In this document: one piece after another, positions 53,783 to 63,667 of the stretch
How positions within the stretch are numbered: position 1 is the first letter of the stretch
Layout of the letters: every line of letters begins with the position of its first letter
NCBI RefSeq assembly: GCF_025766255.1
Contig: NW_026516688.1
Coordinates: forward strand, 1 to 64,000
Direction: 5' to 3'
DNA length: 64,000 nucleotides
DNA from: Zychaea mexicana
Lineage: Eukaryota > Mucoromycota > Mucoromycetes > Mucorales > Lichtheimiaceae
Notes under the pieces: generated by a model
What the model was told of the DNA's origin: nothing
The model's database searches: none
Seen by the model: the letters and a program-made list of their open reading frames with translations, nothing else
Position numbers and translations under genes: made by a program

Positions 53783-54461
53783 TTATTTATATTGGATGCT
53801 ACAGTCACGATACTTCGAGGTGGTATTGTTAATCATCTGGAATAATTGTGTGGTATGGGGACTTGCAGAGGGAGAAAATGTTGAGGTATCGATTGGATAT
53901 GCAACTTTGGGGGATGTGGGGGATGGCGTGCTGACAGGTGCAACGACAGATGGTGATGAATCTGCTTGGTAACAGCAATGCCAAAATAAAAGGGTGACGC
54001 GCAATAACGTACGGATATTTTTCAGTGTGATGAATGAGTGAAGGCAGGATAACGCTTCAGGCAGGGTGATGCGGCCAATTTCTGTCATGGTAAAGAAACT
54101 GCTATGTATCATTTGTGTCATATAAAAAACTAATTGAAATCCTACAAAGCATTGTGAAATGGTTATGATCCATAAACACTGTAGCAACATTTTCCTTCTT
54201 ACCATTAACTTGAAAAGTGAGAATAGGATGGTCATACTTCAAGACGCTGTTGCGCGACAAGACGGCGAGCTTGAGCGTGTCCAAGCAAAGGGAATGATTG
54301 GTGGTGTTGTCACCGCCAAGCTTGACTTCTCCAAAACCAAGGGATTGCCCAAATGCACGTTGGACCAAGGTGGATACAATGGCGTCCGGACGAATGCCAG
54401 TGGTCATTGTGTCCTCCTTGCTCGGCCATCGTAATACAACCTTCCTCATAGTATTTGCCAT
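53783..54461 (-). pseudogene. 5'-truncated nuclease-like gene, left copy
   Basis: It holds the last two exons of the gene present in full at 60237-61539. These are ~54461-54203 (IRPDAIVSTL ... GFGEVKLGG ... ILTFQVNG) and 54141-53783 (FQLVFYMTQMIHSSFF, TEIGRITLPEALSC). Splice sites are retained. Similarity to the right copy stops abruptly at about 54468 in the middle of an exon, so the 5' half is lost or replaced. An in-frame ATG at 54461 could start a short product but is probably fortuitous. Differences from the right copy are few (Met/Ile in ATVFxDHNHF, which lies in the intron; Thr/Ile in FFTxTEI). Confidence 0.65.
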
Positions 54462-54559
54462 CGATGTAGTGCCTCAGGCAAATTGAACAATCACATTCCA
54501 GCCAGGTAAAGCAACCATCAAAATAAAACGTTAGTAATATGAAATATCAATATGAATAG

Positions 54560-54830
54560 AGGCTCTTCTACGAAAAAGAACCCAGTGTCCGAGGAGTAAG
54601 TCAAAAGCTAATGATCCAAAAAAATTAATCGACTCCAAAGGGCTGGTATCGAGAGAGGTTCATCCACAAGGACTACTGACTCAAAGCATCTCTTCCGCAC
54701 AAAATGAAGAAAACCCAATGTCCGAGGAGCATGACAAAAGCGAAATGATCCAAAAGAATTAAATCGACTCCAAAGGGCTGGTATCGAGAGAGGTTCATCC
54801 ACAAGGACTACTGACTCAAAGCATTTCTCC
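54560..54830. repeat. ~130-bp tandem direct duplication
   Basis: The segment containing GGCTGGTATCGAGAGAGGTT and CATCCACAAGGACTACTGAC occurs at about 54640-54690 and again at about 54770-54825. The surrounding words (TGTCCGAGGAG, AATCGACTCCAAAGG) also repeat with the same ~130-bp offset. It lies only in the left arm, where the nuclease-like gene is truncated. Confidence 0.75.
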
Positions 54831-55093
54831 ACGAAGAGCATCCAAAAAATCATAGCATGCAGACTAAATACTTACGAGATTGCAATGATGCGGTAGCAAA
54901 AAGGAAATTTGTTTAGTGATTGAGAAATATTTTTAAGTAAAACTAAAATAAAACGTGATGTCACTACAATTTGACGTATCACCCCACTATGAAAAACAGG
55001 AAATCAATTGATGAACAAAAGCAGTCCATTTCGTTGATGAAGAAGTAATAAGCCTTCCTTTTTATCTTTGTTCATTTTTAATCATTTATTGAA

Positions 55094-55873
55094 ATGACAG
55101 GTAAACGTGGTCAGACTCCTACTGTCAGCAAACGTCAGTTACGCTCCAAAAATAATAAAGTGAACACGAAAACAGCTAAAAAAGACCAACAATCACCAGA
55201 GGAACCGGATACGGCACAGAATCGCAAAAGAAAAACGGCCATCATTCCAAAATCAAACGAGAAGCGACCACGGGTGTTAGCAGCTGATGCTCAATGGTGC
55301 GTTTGTAACGTCAGTACGCTTACCTTAAAGGCGTTTGCCCTGGAGCATGATTACTATGAACGCAGGCGCTGCCACGCTCGATATAAGACTATCATTACTA
55401 ACATGTCCGAAGCAGAGCAATCTCGCCTCCTTCAGGAATTTGAAAACTGGTGCCTCACCCTTGATTGCACAGCGTTTTGGAAGGAACGCAAACGAAAATA
55501 TGCTTTGGAAACTGCTGCATCCAACTGCTCTGAAGTGATCGATTAGATGTTAGTATCTGATTCCTAGGGCCTTTTGGAGCCTCAAAATCAAACCTCAACC
55601 GTAGAATTACCAACTCCACGTCCAACACAGGAAACAACTGCATCACAGCCTATAGCAACAACAACTACAGCTGATTTGGATCAAGAGCATGCTAATACTC
55701 GACAAGAGAGTGACAACGAAGAGAAGCATTGGATTATTGATGTGAACGATATTACTTCTCTTTTCCTAAATTACTGGTATCAAGCAGACATCATTCCCAA
55801 ACCTGTTCCTTTGAAAATCAAACATTCAGGAGATATTAGCCTTGTCGTCGGGTGCATCCTTCCTAGCGAATGA
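55094..55873 (+). pseudogene. unrecognised basic ORF pair inside left arm
   Basis: ORF 55094-55546 (150 codons) is Lys/Arg-rich with NLS-like KRKTAIIPKSNEKRPR and a Cys-containing part (AQWCVCNVS, RRRCHARYK, WCLTLDCTAFWKERKRK). A second ORF continues after one stop (about 55574-55873) with a Thr/Gln-rich linker and EKHWIIDVNDITSLFLNYWY. The 30-odd bp between them are too short for a normal intron, so a single disrupted gene is likely. It is confined to the left arm with no partner on the right. No family is recognised. The nuclear-like composition suggests an element- or host-derived DNA-binding protein. Confidence 0.4.
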
Positions 55874-56004
55874 ACAGCATAGCGAATTGTTGTACTGACT
55901 TGCAGAGTGACTGTACTTTCTGTAGTCGATCATACATACAGGATTTTTCATCTCCTAGTAGACGTTTGAACTTTTATTTAGGTGAAGGGATTTAATTTTA
56001 GGCA

Positions 56005-56460
56005 GAGTAGACATGAATGTTAATCTGAGTGGACACGAATGAAAATCGAGCTGGACATGAATGAAAATCAAGCTGGACATGAATGAAAATCGAGCTGGAC
56101 ATGTATGAAAATCGAGCTGGACATGAATGAAAATCGATCTAGACATGAATAAAAATCGAGCTGGACATAAATGAAAATCGAGCTGGACATGAATAAAGAT
56201 TGATCTGGACATGAATAAAGATTGATCTGGACATGAATAAGGATTGATCTGGACATGAATAAGGATCGACCTAGACATGAATTAAAATCAATCTGGACAT
56301 GAGTAAAATCAATCTGGACAAGATAATAAACAATCTGTACGTGAATGAAAATCAATCTGGACAAGAATAATAATCAATCTAAACATGAATAATAGACAAC
56401 CTGGACATAATAACAGTCAACCTGGACATACTTTTAGTCAACTAAGACATAATAAAAGTT
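56005..56460. repeat. 22-bp minisatellite array, left arm
   Basis: About 20 tandem copies of a 22-bp unit with core CTGGACATGAATGAAAATC. Copies near 56040-56240 are most uniform, and they decay toward 56460. Because 22 is not a multiple of three, the array translates on the minus strand into a 22-residue periodic peptide, which explains the spurious ORFs here. An inverted counterpart lies at 59250-59655. Confidence 0.9.
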
Positions 56461-56989
56461 GAAGTAGATAATATATTAAGTGTAGCAGAGCAGAATATTT
56501 GAGTACTTAAGATTTTCAATTCAAGTCAAGACATAATAGAAGTTAAGCAGTACAAAGCCAATGTCAAGATGTAGTAGTATGGCTGTTTCACTCGTGACAA
56601 GAAGCTTGTAGGCTAATGTACAGGAAATGGCAAGGGTGCGTCAGAGACTCACTGTGCGCATAAGCCTATTTTGCTGTTGTGGGAACAGGGCCTGAGCGTT
56701 TCCCCTCATTTCATTTTACCTGGGTTGAGTTTGAAACAAATTGGAGTTTGTTAGCAGCAGCAGGGAGGAAAAAATCAACAACCAAAGATCCTTTTTCTTT
56801 CTCATTACCATTCGCCACGGCAAATCAACAGCTTCGACGCGCACTTGTAAATGGCTCCTACTCTCTTCACGATGAATAAAAGACAAAGAAAACAAAATGG
56901 CACAATCCACAGATTTATTTGAAAAACGAAATGAAGGTAACTGTTTTCTTAAAAAAAGCATGTGCTCAAGATTTATAAGGAGTAGACCG

Positions 56990-57769
56990 CCGTTACTGCT
57001 GCTTAAAAAAACGCTGGGTAAGTGAACAAGGGAAGGAAAAGGTTATTGGGTGCGCTTGAGGCATAGCTTTAGTGGAGATATGCCCATTCAGAATTACTGC
57101 TTCTTTCTCTTTTTCTATGTATATACTTGATGCACCATCTTGCACCATTCCAACTTCAAACTTATGTGCGTAATACAACATCGTCTCCGACTTGCATAAT
57201 CGATTCGTACTCACAACAACAACGACGCAACAATCTTTTTCTCCATTACTCAAACACAATTATATACAACATGACGCTGATCCGCCATTAGCTTGTAAAA
57301 CATACAACCTGATGCGATTACTTTGCTCCTTTTGCATATACCAACAGTAACATCGCCGGTCTTGATAGATAAATGAGCTGTAGATAGCTGGAAGGATAAC
57401 TGACGGGTTTCTTTCCTTTTGTGTTGATGTGGATTGGATGAAAATAAAGTATGATGACCGTTATATAAGAAAGATAACAAAGAAGGTTTTACAAGAGTTA
57501 TACAAGTGCGAAGGATGTTGTTTCGTGGATACGGATGGTTTTTGTAATTTTTGACATTGCGTGGCAGAGAGTCTGGTGCCATTCACAGTCTCGCGTTTGT
57601 GAGCCCATTTGTATCCACACAATTCCGAGATGTGATCCTTGAAGATCTGCCATTGAGCAGCAGGAACGCACACGATTTCATTAGGAATGAAAGCAAGAAC
57701 GCCAGGTACAGTCGAGTGAGAGAGAGCGTTGCGAATGTTGTCAAGGGTAGTAACTTGTTGGTTGTTCAT
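56990..57769 (-). pseudogene. unrecognised gene in inner left arm
   Basis: ORF 57769-57504 starts MNNQQVTTLDNIRNALSH and contains VPAAQWQIFKDHISELCGYK with a basic continuation, ending at a donor (GTATAA). A downstream reading near 57360-57270 (YQDRRCYCWYMQKEQSNR, RLYVLQANGGSAS) is matched on the right arm by HQDRQFSCWHMQKEKGNR and RLYILQANGGSAS, so that frame was coding. A third segment (57259-56993, STNRLCKSETMLYYAHKFEV) is open here but has several stops in the right arm. The Cys/Trp/Gln-rich part resembles N-terminal DNA-binding parts of transposases, but I cannot name a family. Confidence 0.35.
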
Positions 57770-58369
57770 AGTTGTTGTTATTAATAACAAATGAAGTTGC
57801 TGTTGTAATAGCAAGAAAACTTCCTCCTTCATAACAACAAACGCCTTTTCTTTTTTGTCCCTGCCATATTATCATCACCGCCCAGAGCTATATCTATAGT
57901 TTTTATAGAAGCACTTGTAATAATATGCAATCCCATCCCACACCCGTTTATGCAGACAACTGAAACATAATGACTACATAATGTATGATCTTTTACTTTT
58001 ATTTTTTTATCCCAACCATAACATCTACAGTAACAATAATAAAACCCTACATTCCACCCATCAGCATATATAACTACCTTATCCATCAAGACCGGCAATT
58101 TTCGTGTTGGCATATGCAAAAAGAAAAAGGTAATCGTCGTTGCCATCGTGTGTGTGCGAGTACAGCGAATTGCAGAGGAGGATTATAGCTGTGGTAGTGT
58201 GTATGCATCATAGGAATATAATTATCATCACATTGATGTGTATACAAACAGCAAAGAAAGAGATGGCCGTCATTACGATGATGATGTGCTTGAGCGTATA
58301 AGTATCAAAACAAAAGACCGGCGTCATAGTCGTCATCGTGTAATATGGGCGTACATGATAGTGAAAGGT
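57770..58369. other. centre of the palindrome
   Basis: Most of this stretch has no inverted partner. Only 58070-58135 pairs with the left arm (around 57330-57370), so the right arm has a local insertion of ~230 bp after it. No supported gene is present. Confidence 0.5.
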
Positions 58370-59225
58370 GAATACGTCAGGCTGTATATTTTGCAAGCCA
58401 ATGGCGGATCAGCGTCAAGTTGTATATGATTGTGTTTGAGTAATGGAGAAGAAGATTGTTGCGTCGTTCTTGTTGTGAGTACGAATCGTTTGTGCAGGTA
58501 GAGGACGATGTTGTATTACGCACGTAAGTTTGACGTTGGAATGGTGTAAGATGGTGCATAAGTATATACATAGAAAAAGAGAAAGAAGCAGTAATTCTGA
58601 ATGGGCATATCTCCACTAAAGCTATACCTCAAGCACAACCGATTACCTTTCCCTTCCTTTGTTTACTTACCCAGAGTTTTTTTAAGCAGCAGTAACGGCG
58701 GCCTACTCCTTATAAATCTTGAGCACATACTTCTTTTAAGAAAACAGTTACCTTCATTTCGTTTTTCAATGAATCTGTGGATTGTGCCGTTATATTTTCT
58801 TTTTTCTTCTATTCATCGCGAAGAGAGTAGGAGCCATTTACAAGTGTGCGTCGCAGCTGTTGATTTGCAAGGCGAATGGTAATGAGAAAAAAAAAACAGA
58901 TCTTTGGTTGTTGTTGTTTTTTCCTCCCTGCTTCCACTAACAAATCCCACACTTTCCACCTACCTCAGCCACCACCCTCCAATTTAACGTTCAGACCCTG
59001 TTCCCACAGCAAAATAGTAGGCTTGTGCACACAGTGAGTCTCTAACGCACTCTTGCCATTTCCTGTATGTTAGCCTGAAAGCTTCCTATCACGAGTGAAA
59101 CAGCCATACTATATCTTACTTGACTTTGGCTTTGTACTGCTTAACTTTTATTATGTCTTGACTTGAATTGAAAATCTTAAGTACTTACAAATTCTGCTGA
59201 TCTGCTCTGCTACACTTAATATATT
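58370..59225. repeat. inner right arm, diverged inverted copy
   Basis: This is the reverse complement of about 56470-57320 with many substitutions and small indels. It carries a version of the inner ORF with several in-frame stops (for example after STNRLCR and DVGMV). The divergence is clearly greater than in the outer transposon arms. Confidence 0.75.
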
Positions 59226-59249
59226 ATCTACTTCTTCAACTTTTTTGAA

Positions 59250-59655
59250 GTCTTAGTTGACTAAAACTATGTCCAGGCTGACTGTTATTATATCCAGGTT
59301 GTCTATTATTTGTGTTTGGATTGATTATTATTCTTGTCCAGATTGATTTTCATTCACGTACAGATTGTTTATTATCTTGTCCAGATTGATTTTAATTCAT
59401 GTCCAGGTCGATCCTTATTCATGTCCAGATCAATCTTTATTCATGTCCAGATCAATCTTTATTCATGTCCAGCTCGATTTTCATTTATGTCTAGCTCGAT
59501 TTTTATTCATGTCTAGATCGATTTTCATTCATGTCCAGCTCGATTTTCATTTATGTCCAGCTCGATTTTCATTCATGTCCAGCTTGATTTTCATTCATGT
59601 CCAGCTCGATTTTCATTCGTGTCCACTCAGATTAACATTCATGTCTACTCTGCCT
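59250..59655. repeat. 22-bp minisatellite array, right arm
   Basis: Inverted counterpart of the array at 56005-56460, with unit core GATTTTCATTCATGTCCAG. Copy number is slightly lower, and individual units differ between arms, so the arrays have evolved by unit gain or loss as well as substitution. Confidence 0.9.
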
Positions 59656-59819
59656 AAAATTAAATCCCTTCACCTAAATAAAAGTTCAAACATCCACTAG
59701 GAGATGAAAAATCCTGTACATCTGAGTGTGGTACAATGCCTGAGGCATACTTTAAAATCAAAGTGCATATGTTTAATAAAAATAACTCTCTTTCCCCTTC
59801 CTCACGGTCTTGACATGGT

Positions 59820-60440
59820 TTAGCAAGAAAAGGAAATTAATATATTTTGTAAATGTTTATTATTTCACTAATTAATTTAATTACTTTATTGATAGCTATT
59901 GTTAATCCATAAAAAAAGTAAAAAAATATAAAAATTTTAATAAATATTTTTGAAAACACGTGATCGATTATTTTTATCAATTTAAAATAATTCATTAAAT
60001 AAAAAAGGTTAATTGTATTTTCAAATGTCATTTTCGCTATCTATTACAAAAATATTAAAAAAAATCATCAATTTTATCGTTTGAAAATATTATAAAAGGT
60101 GATGAAAAGAATAATTAATTTTCAACCCGAAATAATTAATAAAAAATTGAATTTATTGATATAAAATAAATAATGTTAACTATAGATGAGTTATTGGAAA
60201 ATGAGAAAGATATAGCTATAAGATTTTTAAAAAAAAATGTTTGATAATAAAAATAATTTACAATTATTGGAAATTAAAAAAGGTCTTGATTTAGATTTTA
60301 TCAAAAAACATATAAATAATATAAGACTAAATGATATATTTGAAAATAATTTACAAGAAGATATGAATAAATTAAATATTAATAATAAATGTGATATAAA
60401 AAAAGAATCTAAAAGAAAAAATGAAGATTATATCACAATA
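59820..60440. other. AT-rich block joined to nuclease-like gene
   Basis: Very AT-rich sequence absent from the left arm. Its last ~200 bp encode the AT-codon-biased N-terminus of the gene at 60237. Just upstream, ATGTTAACTATAGATGAG begins another short reading (MLTIDELLENEKDIAIRFL) that runs into an eight- or nine-A run one frame off from 60237, so a longer N-terminus broken by a frameshift is possible. Confidence 0.55.
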
Positions 60441-61539
60441 AAATGCAAAGTGACTGTTTTTGGGGAACAAGTGCTCAAGAATTTGTTAAAGTGTCAAATT
60501 CAAACGCTACTCAGCAAAGTGCCACACGATACCCCGAATTTTACCAATGATGACTTTATGGAAATGGTGAATGTTGTATCTGCTGTTGACGAGGAGGGTA
60601 TATCTCCAAAAAGTGCCAAGCTCCGCCTCTTGACTCTGGCCACTAGCATGGATCAATTCAAGTCTAATGTTGTCGAAGGCATTGCTGATTTGTAAATATT
60701 GTAGTGTGGTAGAGAAAAGTGCGTCTAAGTACTAATATCCTTCCTCATCTATTTTCATTGTAGGTTGGTGAAACTACCGTTTGACCCCATCGCAGACAAG
60801 AACCAATTTGGAGAAGTAGACGTACAAACCAGGTATTATGATCCATTGCTGTCGTCCATTGTGGCAGATACTACGAGGAAGGTTGTATTACGATGGCCGA
60901 ACAAGGAGGACACAATGACCACTGGCATTCGTCCGGACGCCATTGTATCCACCTTGGTCCAACGTGCATTTGGGCAATCCCTTGGTTTTGGAGAAGTCAA
61001 GCTTGGCGGTGACAACACCACCAATCATTCCCTTTGCTTGGACACGCTCAAGCTCGCCGTCTTGTCGCGCAACAGCGTCTTGAAGTATGACCATCCTATT
61101 CTCACTTTTCAAGTTAATGGTAAGAAGGAAAATGTTGCTACAGTGTTTATAGATCATAACCATTTCACAATGCTTTGTAGGATTTCAATTAGTTTTTTAT
61201 ATGACACAAATGATACATAGCAGTTTCTTTACCATAACAGAAATTGGCCGCATCACCCTGCCTGAAGCGTTATCCTGCCTTCACTCATTCATCACACTGA
61301 AAAATATCCGTACGTTATTGCGCGTCACCCTTTTATTTTGGCATTGCTGTTACCAAGCAGATTCATCACCATCTGTCGTTGCACCTGTCAGCACGCCATC
61401 CCCCACATCCCCCAAAGTTGCATATCCAGTCGATACCTCAACATTTTCTCCCTCTGCAAGTCCCCATACCACACAATTATTCCAGATGATTAACAATACC
61501 ACCTCGAAGTATCGTGACTGTAGCATCCAATATAAATAA
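60237..61539 (+). CDS. PD-(D/E)XK-nuclease-like protein, right copy
   Basis: Three exons with agreeing phases (60237-60691, 60764-61119, 61181-61539) give 389 aa. Residues ~1-70 are Asn/Lys/Ile-rich and encoded by very AT-rich DNA. From TVFGEQVLKNLLKCQIQ onward the codon use is ordinary. The core shows RPDAIVSTL, then GFGEVKLGG 17 residues on, which is a D...ExK spacing typical of restriction-endonuclease-like folds. A C-terminal part (FYMTQMIHSSFFTITEIGRI) follows, then a Ser/Pro/Thr-rich tail. The family is multicopy in this window (fragments at 3.9 and 53.8 kb). It lies 590 bp upstream of the transposase in the same orientation. The nuclease assignment rests on the motif only, and the biological role is unknown. 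Confidence 0.55.
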
Positions 61540-62127
61540 AATTCATGCTATCAAATATATTTTTACGACTAAAAGTATTTGGACAAAGTGACTAAATAAA
61601 AAAAAACCCCGACTTAGCATGACTTAAATTATATGCCTTGCATTTCTTCTCTCTGTCATTTTTTCATCAGAAGTAGTATATTCATCTACATATTGTATAC
61701 TTGCTGGTTTGGTTGATATGAAATAAATGACGTTGCTTGTTAAATCGAAACTATTTAGTTAAATTGTGAATGAAAGAAAAATAGTCTTAGATAGTTGTGG
61801 ATCTCAAATGGTTCTAAAATAGTCTTGAAACTTTACTAATCTGTCTTGTGCCTGTTCCAACATTTTCTTAACTTGTCCCAGCCAAGCTTTTATTCATCTC
61901 AAATTAATTCACTTTCTTTATGTACTGGGTTTTGAATAAAAATTTGGACGTACTTTTTTTCTGCTGGGACGGGTAAATTTTTTAGTGAGACGATTTTGCC
62001 ATACTGAATTTGTGCCGATTGAATTGAAAGAAAGGGTGTATTACGTGACTGTAAGAGTCCCATTTTTCTCAAAAGGCGGATTTTTCAAATTGTAGGGCGG
62101 TATTTTTTTTTTTTTTACTTTTGTTTA

Positions 62128-63462
62128 ATGAGTACATACTTTTTTTATGAAGATGGCCAGGGAAACATTTGTGATGAAAATGGGCGCGATGCGATGGAAT
62201 GCGAAGAAGAGATTAACCCCTTCCATCTAAAAACATTAACTCGTCTTCGACTTTACTGCGAGAAGCAAAATACAGAGCAGAAGGACACTGAGATGGAAGC
62301 CTTAGATGCTGAGATGGAGGAGATTGCCACCAACTTAAAGATCAATAGTGGTAGGAGTTATAACAACTACACCAATGATCAGAAACTGCTTTTTGTCTAC
62401 TACAATAGGATTAAGTTGTTCAATGCTGCCAAATCTGGTAGATTAGCAGGCGGTGTTGCTGAAAGAACTGCACAGAAATGGGCTAGGAGACTGAAAGAGG
62501 ATAAAGATTGGAATATCTTTGAAAAACAAACCAATAAAATCAATAAATCAGCAGGCCAGCTTGATGAGAAGCATAAGATTCACCTTTTGAATTTTTATGA
62601 CAGTAATCCTCAAGCCAGGGTTGTGGATGCAGTTTATTCACTTACTGAAAAATTCGAATCATTCACACTGAAAGAATCAAGTGTGAGAAATTTCCTCAAA
62701 ACAGAATGCAACCTTTCATTCAAAAAAATCACTCGTCATCCAGCTCCCAGAAACGATCCAACCAAAATTGCAAACCGCATAGCGTGGGTTGAGAAGTGGA
62801 GCAAAACAGATATGGATTACCTTGAAAATTGTGTTTTTGTTGATGAATCAGCTTTCGATATCAATATGAGACCTCCAGGAGGATGGTCTATTAAGGGCAC
62901 ACCAGCTATTGTAATCACTCCTACCACCAGAGCAGTATCACACACAGTTTTGGGTGCAATCTCGGCGAAGTATGTCGTGTCAATGGAGCTTCGAAATCCT
63001 CAGGAACACACATTCAAAAGGCTAAAAATCGATTCTGGTAATCGCAAAAGAAAAGCACCATCAAAACCAAAGAAGCCTGCCTCCAAAGGAACTGTCACTG
63101 GCCATTATATGAATTTTATTCAGAAAACAATGGATGAAATGGATTGCATTCCGGAAATGAAAGGATATTATATAGTTATGGATAATGCACCAATACATAC
63201 ATCTAACGAGATTGATACTATGGTGACAGAGAGAGGATATAAGTGCATTTATCTCCCTCCTTACTCGCCTGAACTTAATCCTATTGAGCAATTTTGGTCC
63301 ATAGTTAAAAATAAGGTCAAACGTAGTCAATTTCAAACTAAAGAGGATTTATCAACAAGAATAACTGAGGCTTGCAATAATGTTCCTCCAGAACATCTTC
63401 GAGCATTTGTACAACATTCGGTAAACATATTTGAAGATTGCTTAAAAGGCAATCCTATCTAA
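62128..63462 (+). CDS. Tc1/mariner DD34E transposase, right copy
   Basis: An intact 444-codon ORF, nearly identical to the left copy, with the same catalytic Asp, Asp and Glu positions (VDESAFD, MDNAPIH, LNPIEQFW). It lacks one codon near residue 55 and has Tyr for Cys in VDAVYSLTEKF. The ATG follows a poly-T tract and sits ~80 bp inside the element's 5' end, leaving little room for a promoter. That short leader is shared with the left copy. Confidence 0.93.
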   Translation: MSTYFFYEDGQGNICDENGRDAMECEEEINPFHLKTLTRLRLYCEKQNTEQKDTEMEALDAEMEEIATNLKINSGRSYNNYTNDQKLLFVYYNRIKLFNAAKSGRLAGGVAERTAQKWARRLKEDKDWNIFEKQTNKINKSAGQLDEKHKIHLLNFYDSNPQARVVDAVYSLTEKFESFTLKESSVRNFLKTECNLSFKKITRHPAPRNDPTKIANRIAWVEKWSKTDMDYLENCVFVDESAFDINMRPPGGWSIKGTPAIVITPTTRAVSHTVLGAISAKYVVSMELRNPQEHTFKRLKIDSGNRKRKAPSKPKKPASKGTVTGHYMNFIQKTMDEMDCIPEMKGYYIVMDNAPIHTSNEIDTMVTERGYKCIYLPPYSPELNPIEQFWSIVKNKVKRSQFQTKEDLSTRITEACNNVPPEHLRAFVQHSVNIFEDCLKGNPI

Positions 63463-63510
63463 TAAAATGTCACAAACAACTGTAAAAAATATCTACTGAG
63501 GATCGAAGAG

Positions 63511-63650
63511 ACCGCCCTTTGAGAAAATTGTAACCGCCTTTTGAGAAAATTGTAACCGCCCTTTGAGAAAACAAAAACCGCCCTTTGGAAAAAAACAATC
63601 CGCCTATTGAGAATTTTAAAACCCGCATTTTTATTTAAAAAACCGCCCTT
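63511..63650. repeat. seven CCGCC boxes at 22-bp spacing (right)
   Basis: Inverted counterpart of the left boxes, near 63512, 63534, 63556, 63578, 63600, 63622 (degenerate CCCGC) and 63643. Here the TTGTAACCGCC box is duplicated, whereas the left copy duplicates a different box, so box number stays at seven while composition differs. Confidence 0.7.
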
Positions 63651-63667
63651 TGGTGTTGCGCTAACTG

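Larger units (their letters stand above)
51651..63667. mobile_element. 12-kb palindromic composite transposon-like unit
   Basis: The outermost 5' ends on both strands are identical (CAGTTAGCGCAACACCAAAG), and each is preceded by TA (51649-51650 and 63668-63669), the target typical of Tc1/mariner elements. Inward, left and right arms are inverted copies: 51651-54468 pairs with 60860-63667 (near identical), 55937-56470 with 59225-59718, and 56470-57320 with about 58370-59225 (more diverged). Unpaired DNA is 54469-55936 (left), 59719-60859 (right) and the centre. The content is two transposases, a nuclease-like gene and a truncated copy, 22-bp arrays, and an older ORF-bearing core. Mobility as one unit is inference from the termini. 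Confidence 0.65.
62048..63667 (+). mobile_element. Tc1/mariner-type element, right copy
   Basis: Inverted copy of the element at 51651-53274, with 5' end ACTGTAAGAGTCCC at 62048 and 3' end GCGCTAACTG at 63667 followed by TA. The DNA beyond its 5' end matches the left copy for a further ~1.2 kb, so the two copies arose by duplication of a larger segment rather than by two independent insertions. Confidence 0.7.

Noticed and set aside
54608..54853. Minus-strand ORF with two copies of an ESVVLVDEPLSIPALWSR peptide
   Set aside because: It is created by the 130-bp direct DNA duplication, with no start context or homologue.
56005..56460. CRISPR-like array or repetitive protein (MSRSIFIHVQ... ORFs)
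   Set aside because: Repeats are contiguous 22-bp units without spacers. The periodic peptide is a by-product of a unit length that is not a multiple of three.
53272..62050. Inner 8.8-kb segment as a separate element with TACAGTCACG ends
   Set aside because: TACAGTCACGTAATACACC does occur inverted at both inner transposon borders and faintly resembles the outer end. It is equally explained as flanking DNA duplicated with the arms, and no target duplication supports it.
51651..63667. Palindrome as a sequencing or assembly artefact
   Set aside because: The arms differ by many substitutions, indels, different duplicated boxes and large unpaired segments. A chimeric or fold-back read would give identical arms. 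Long reads should still confirm it.
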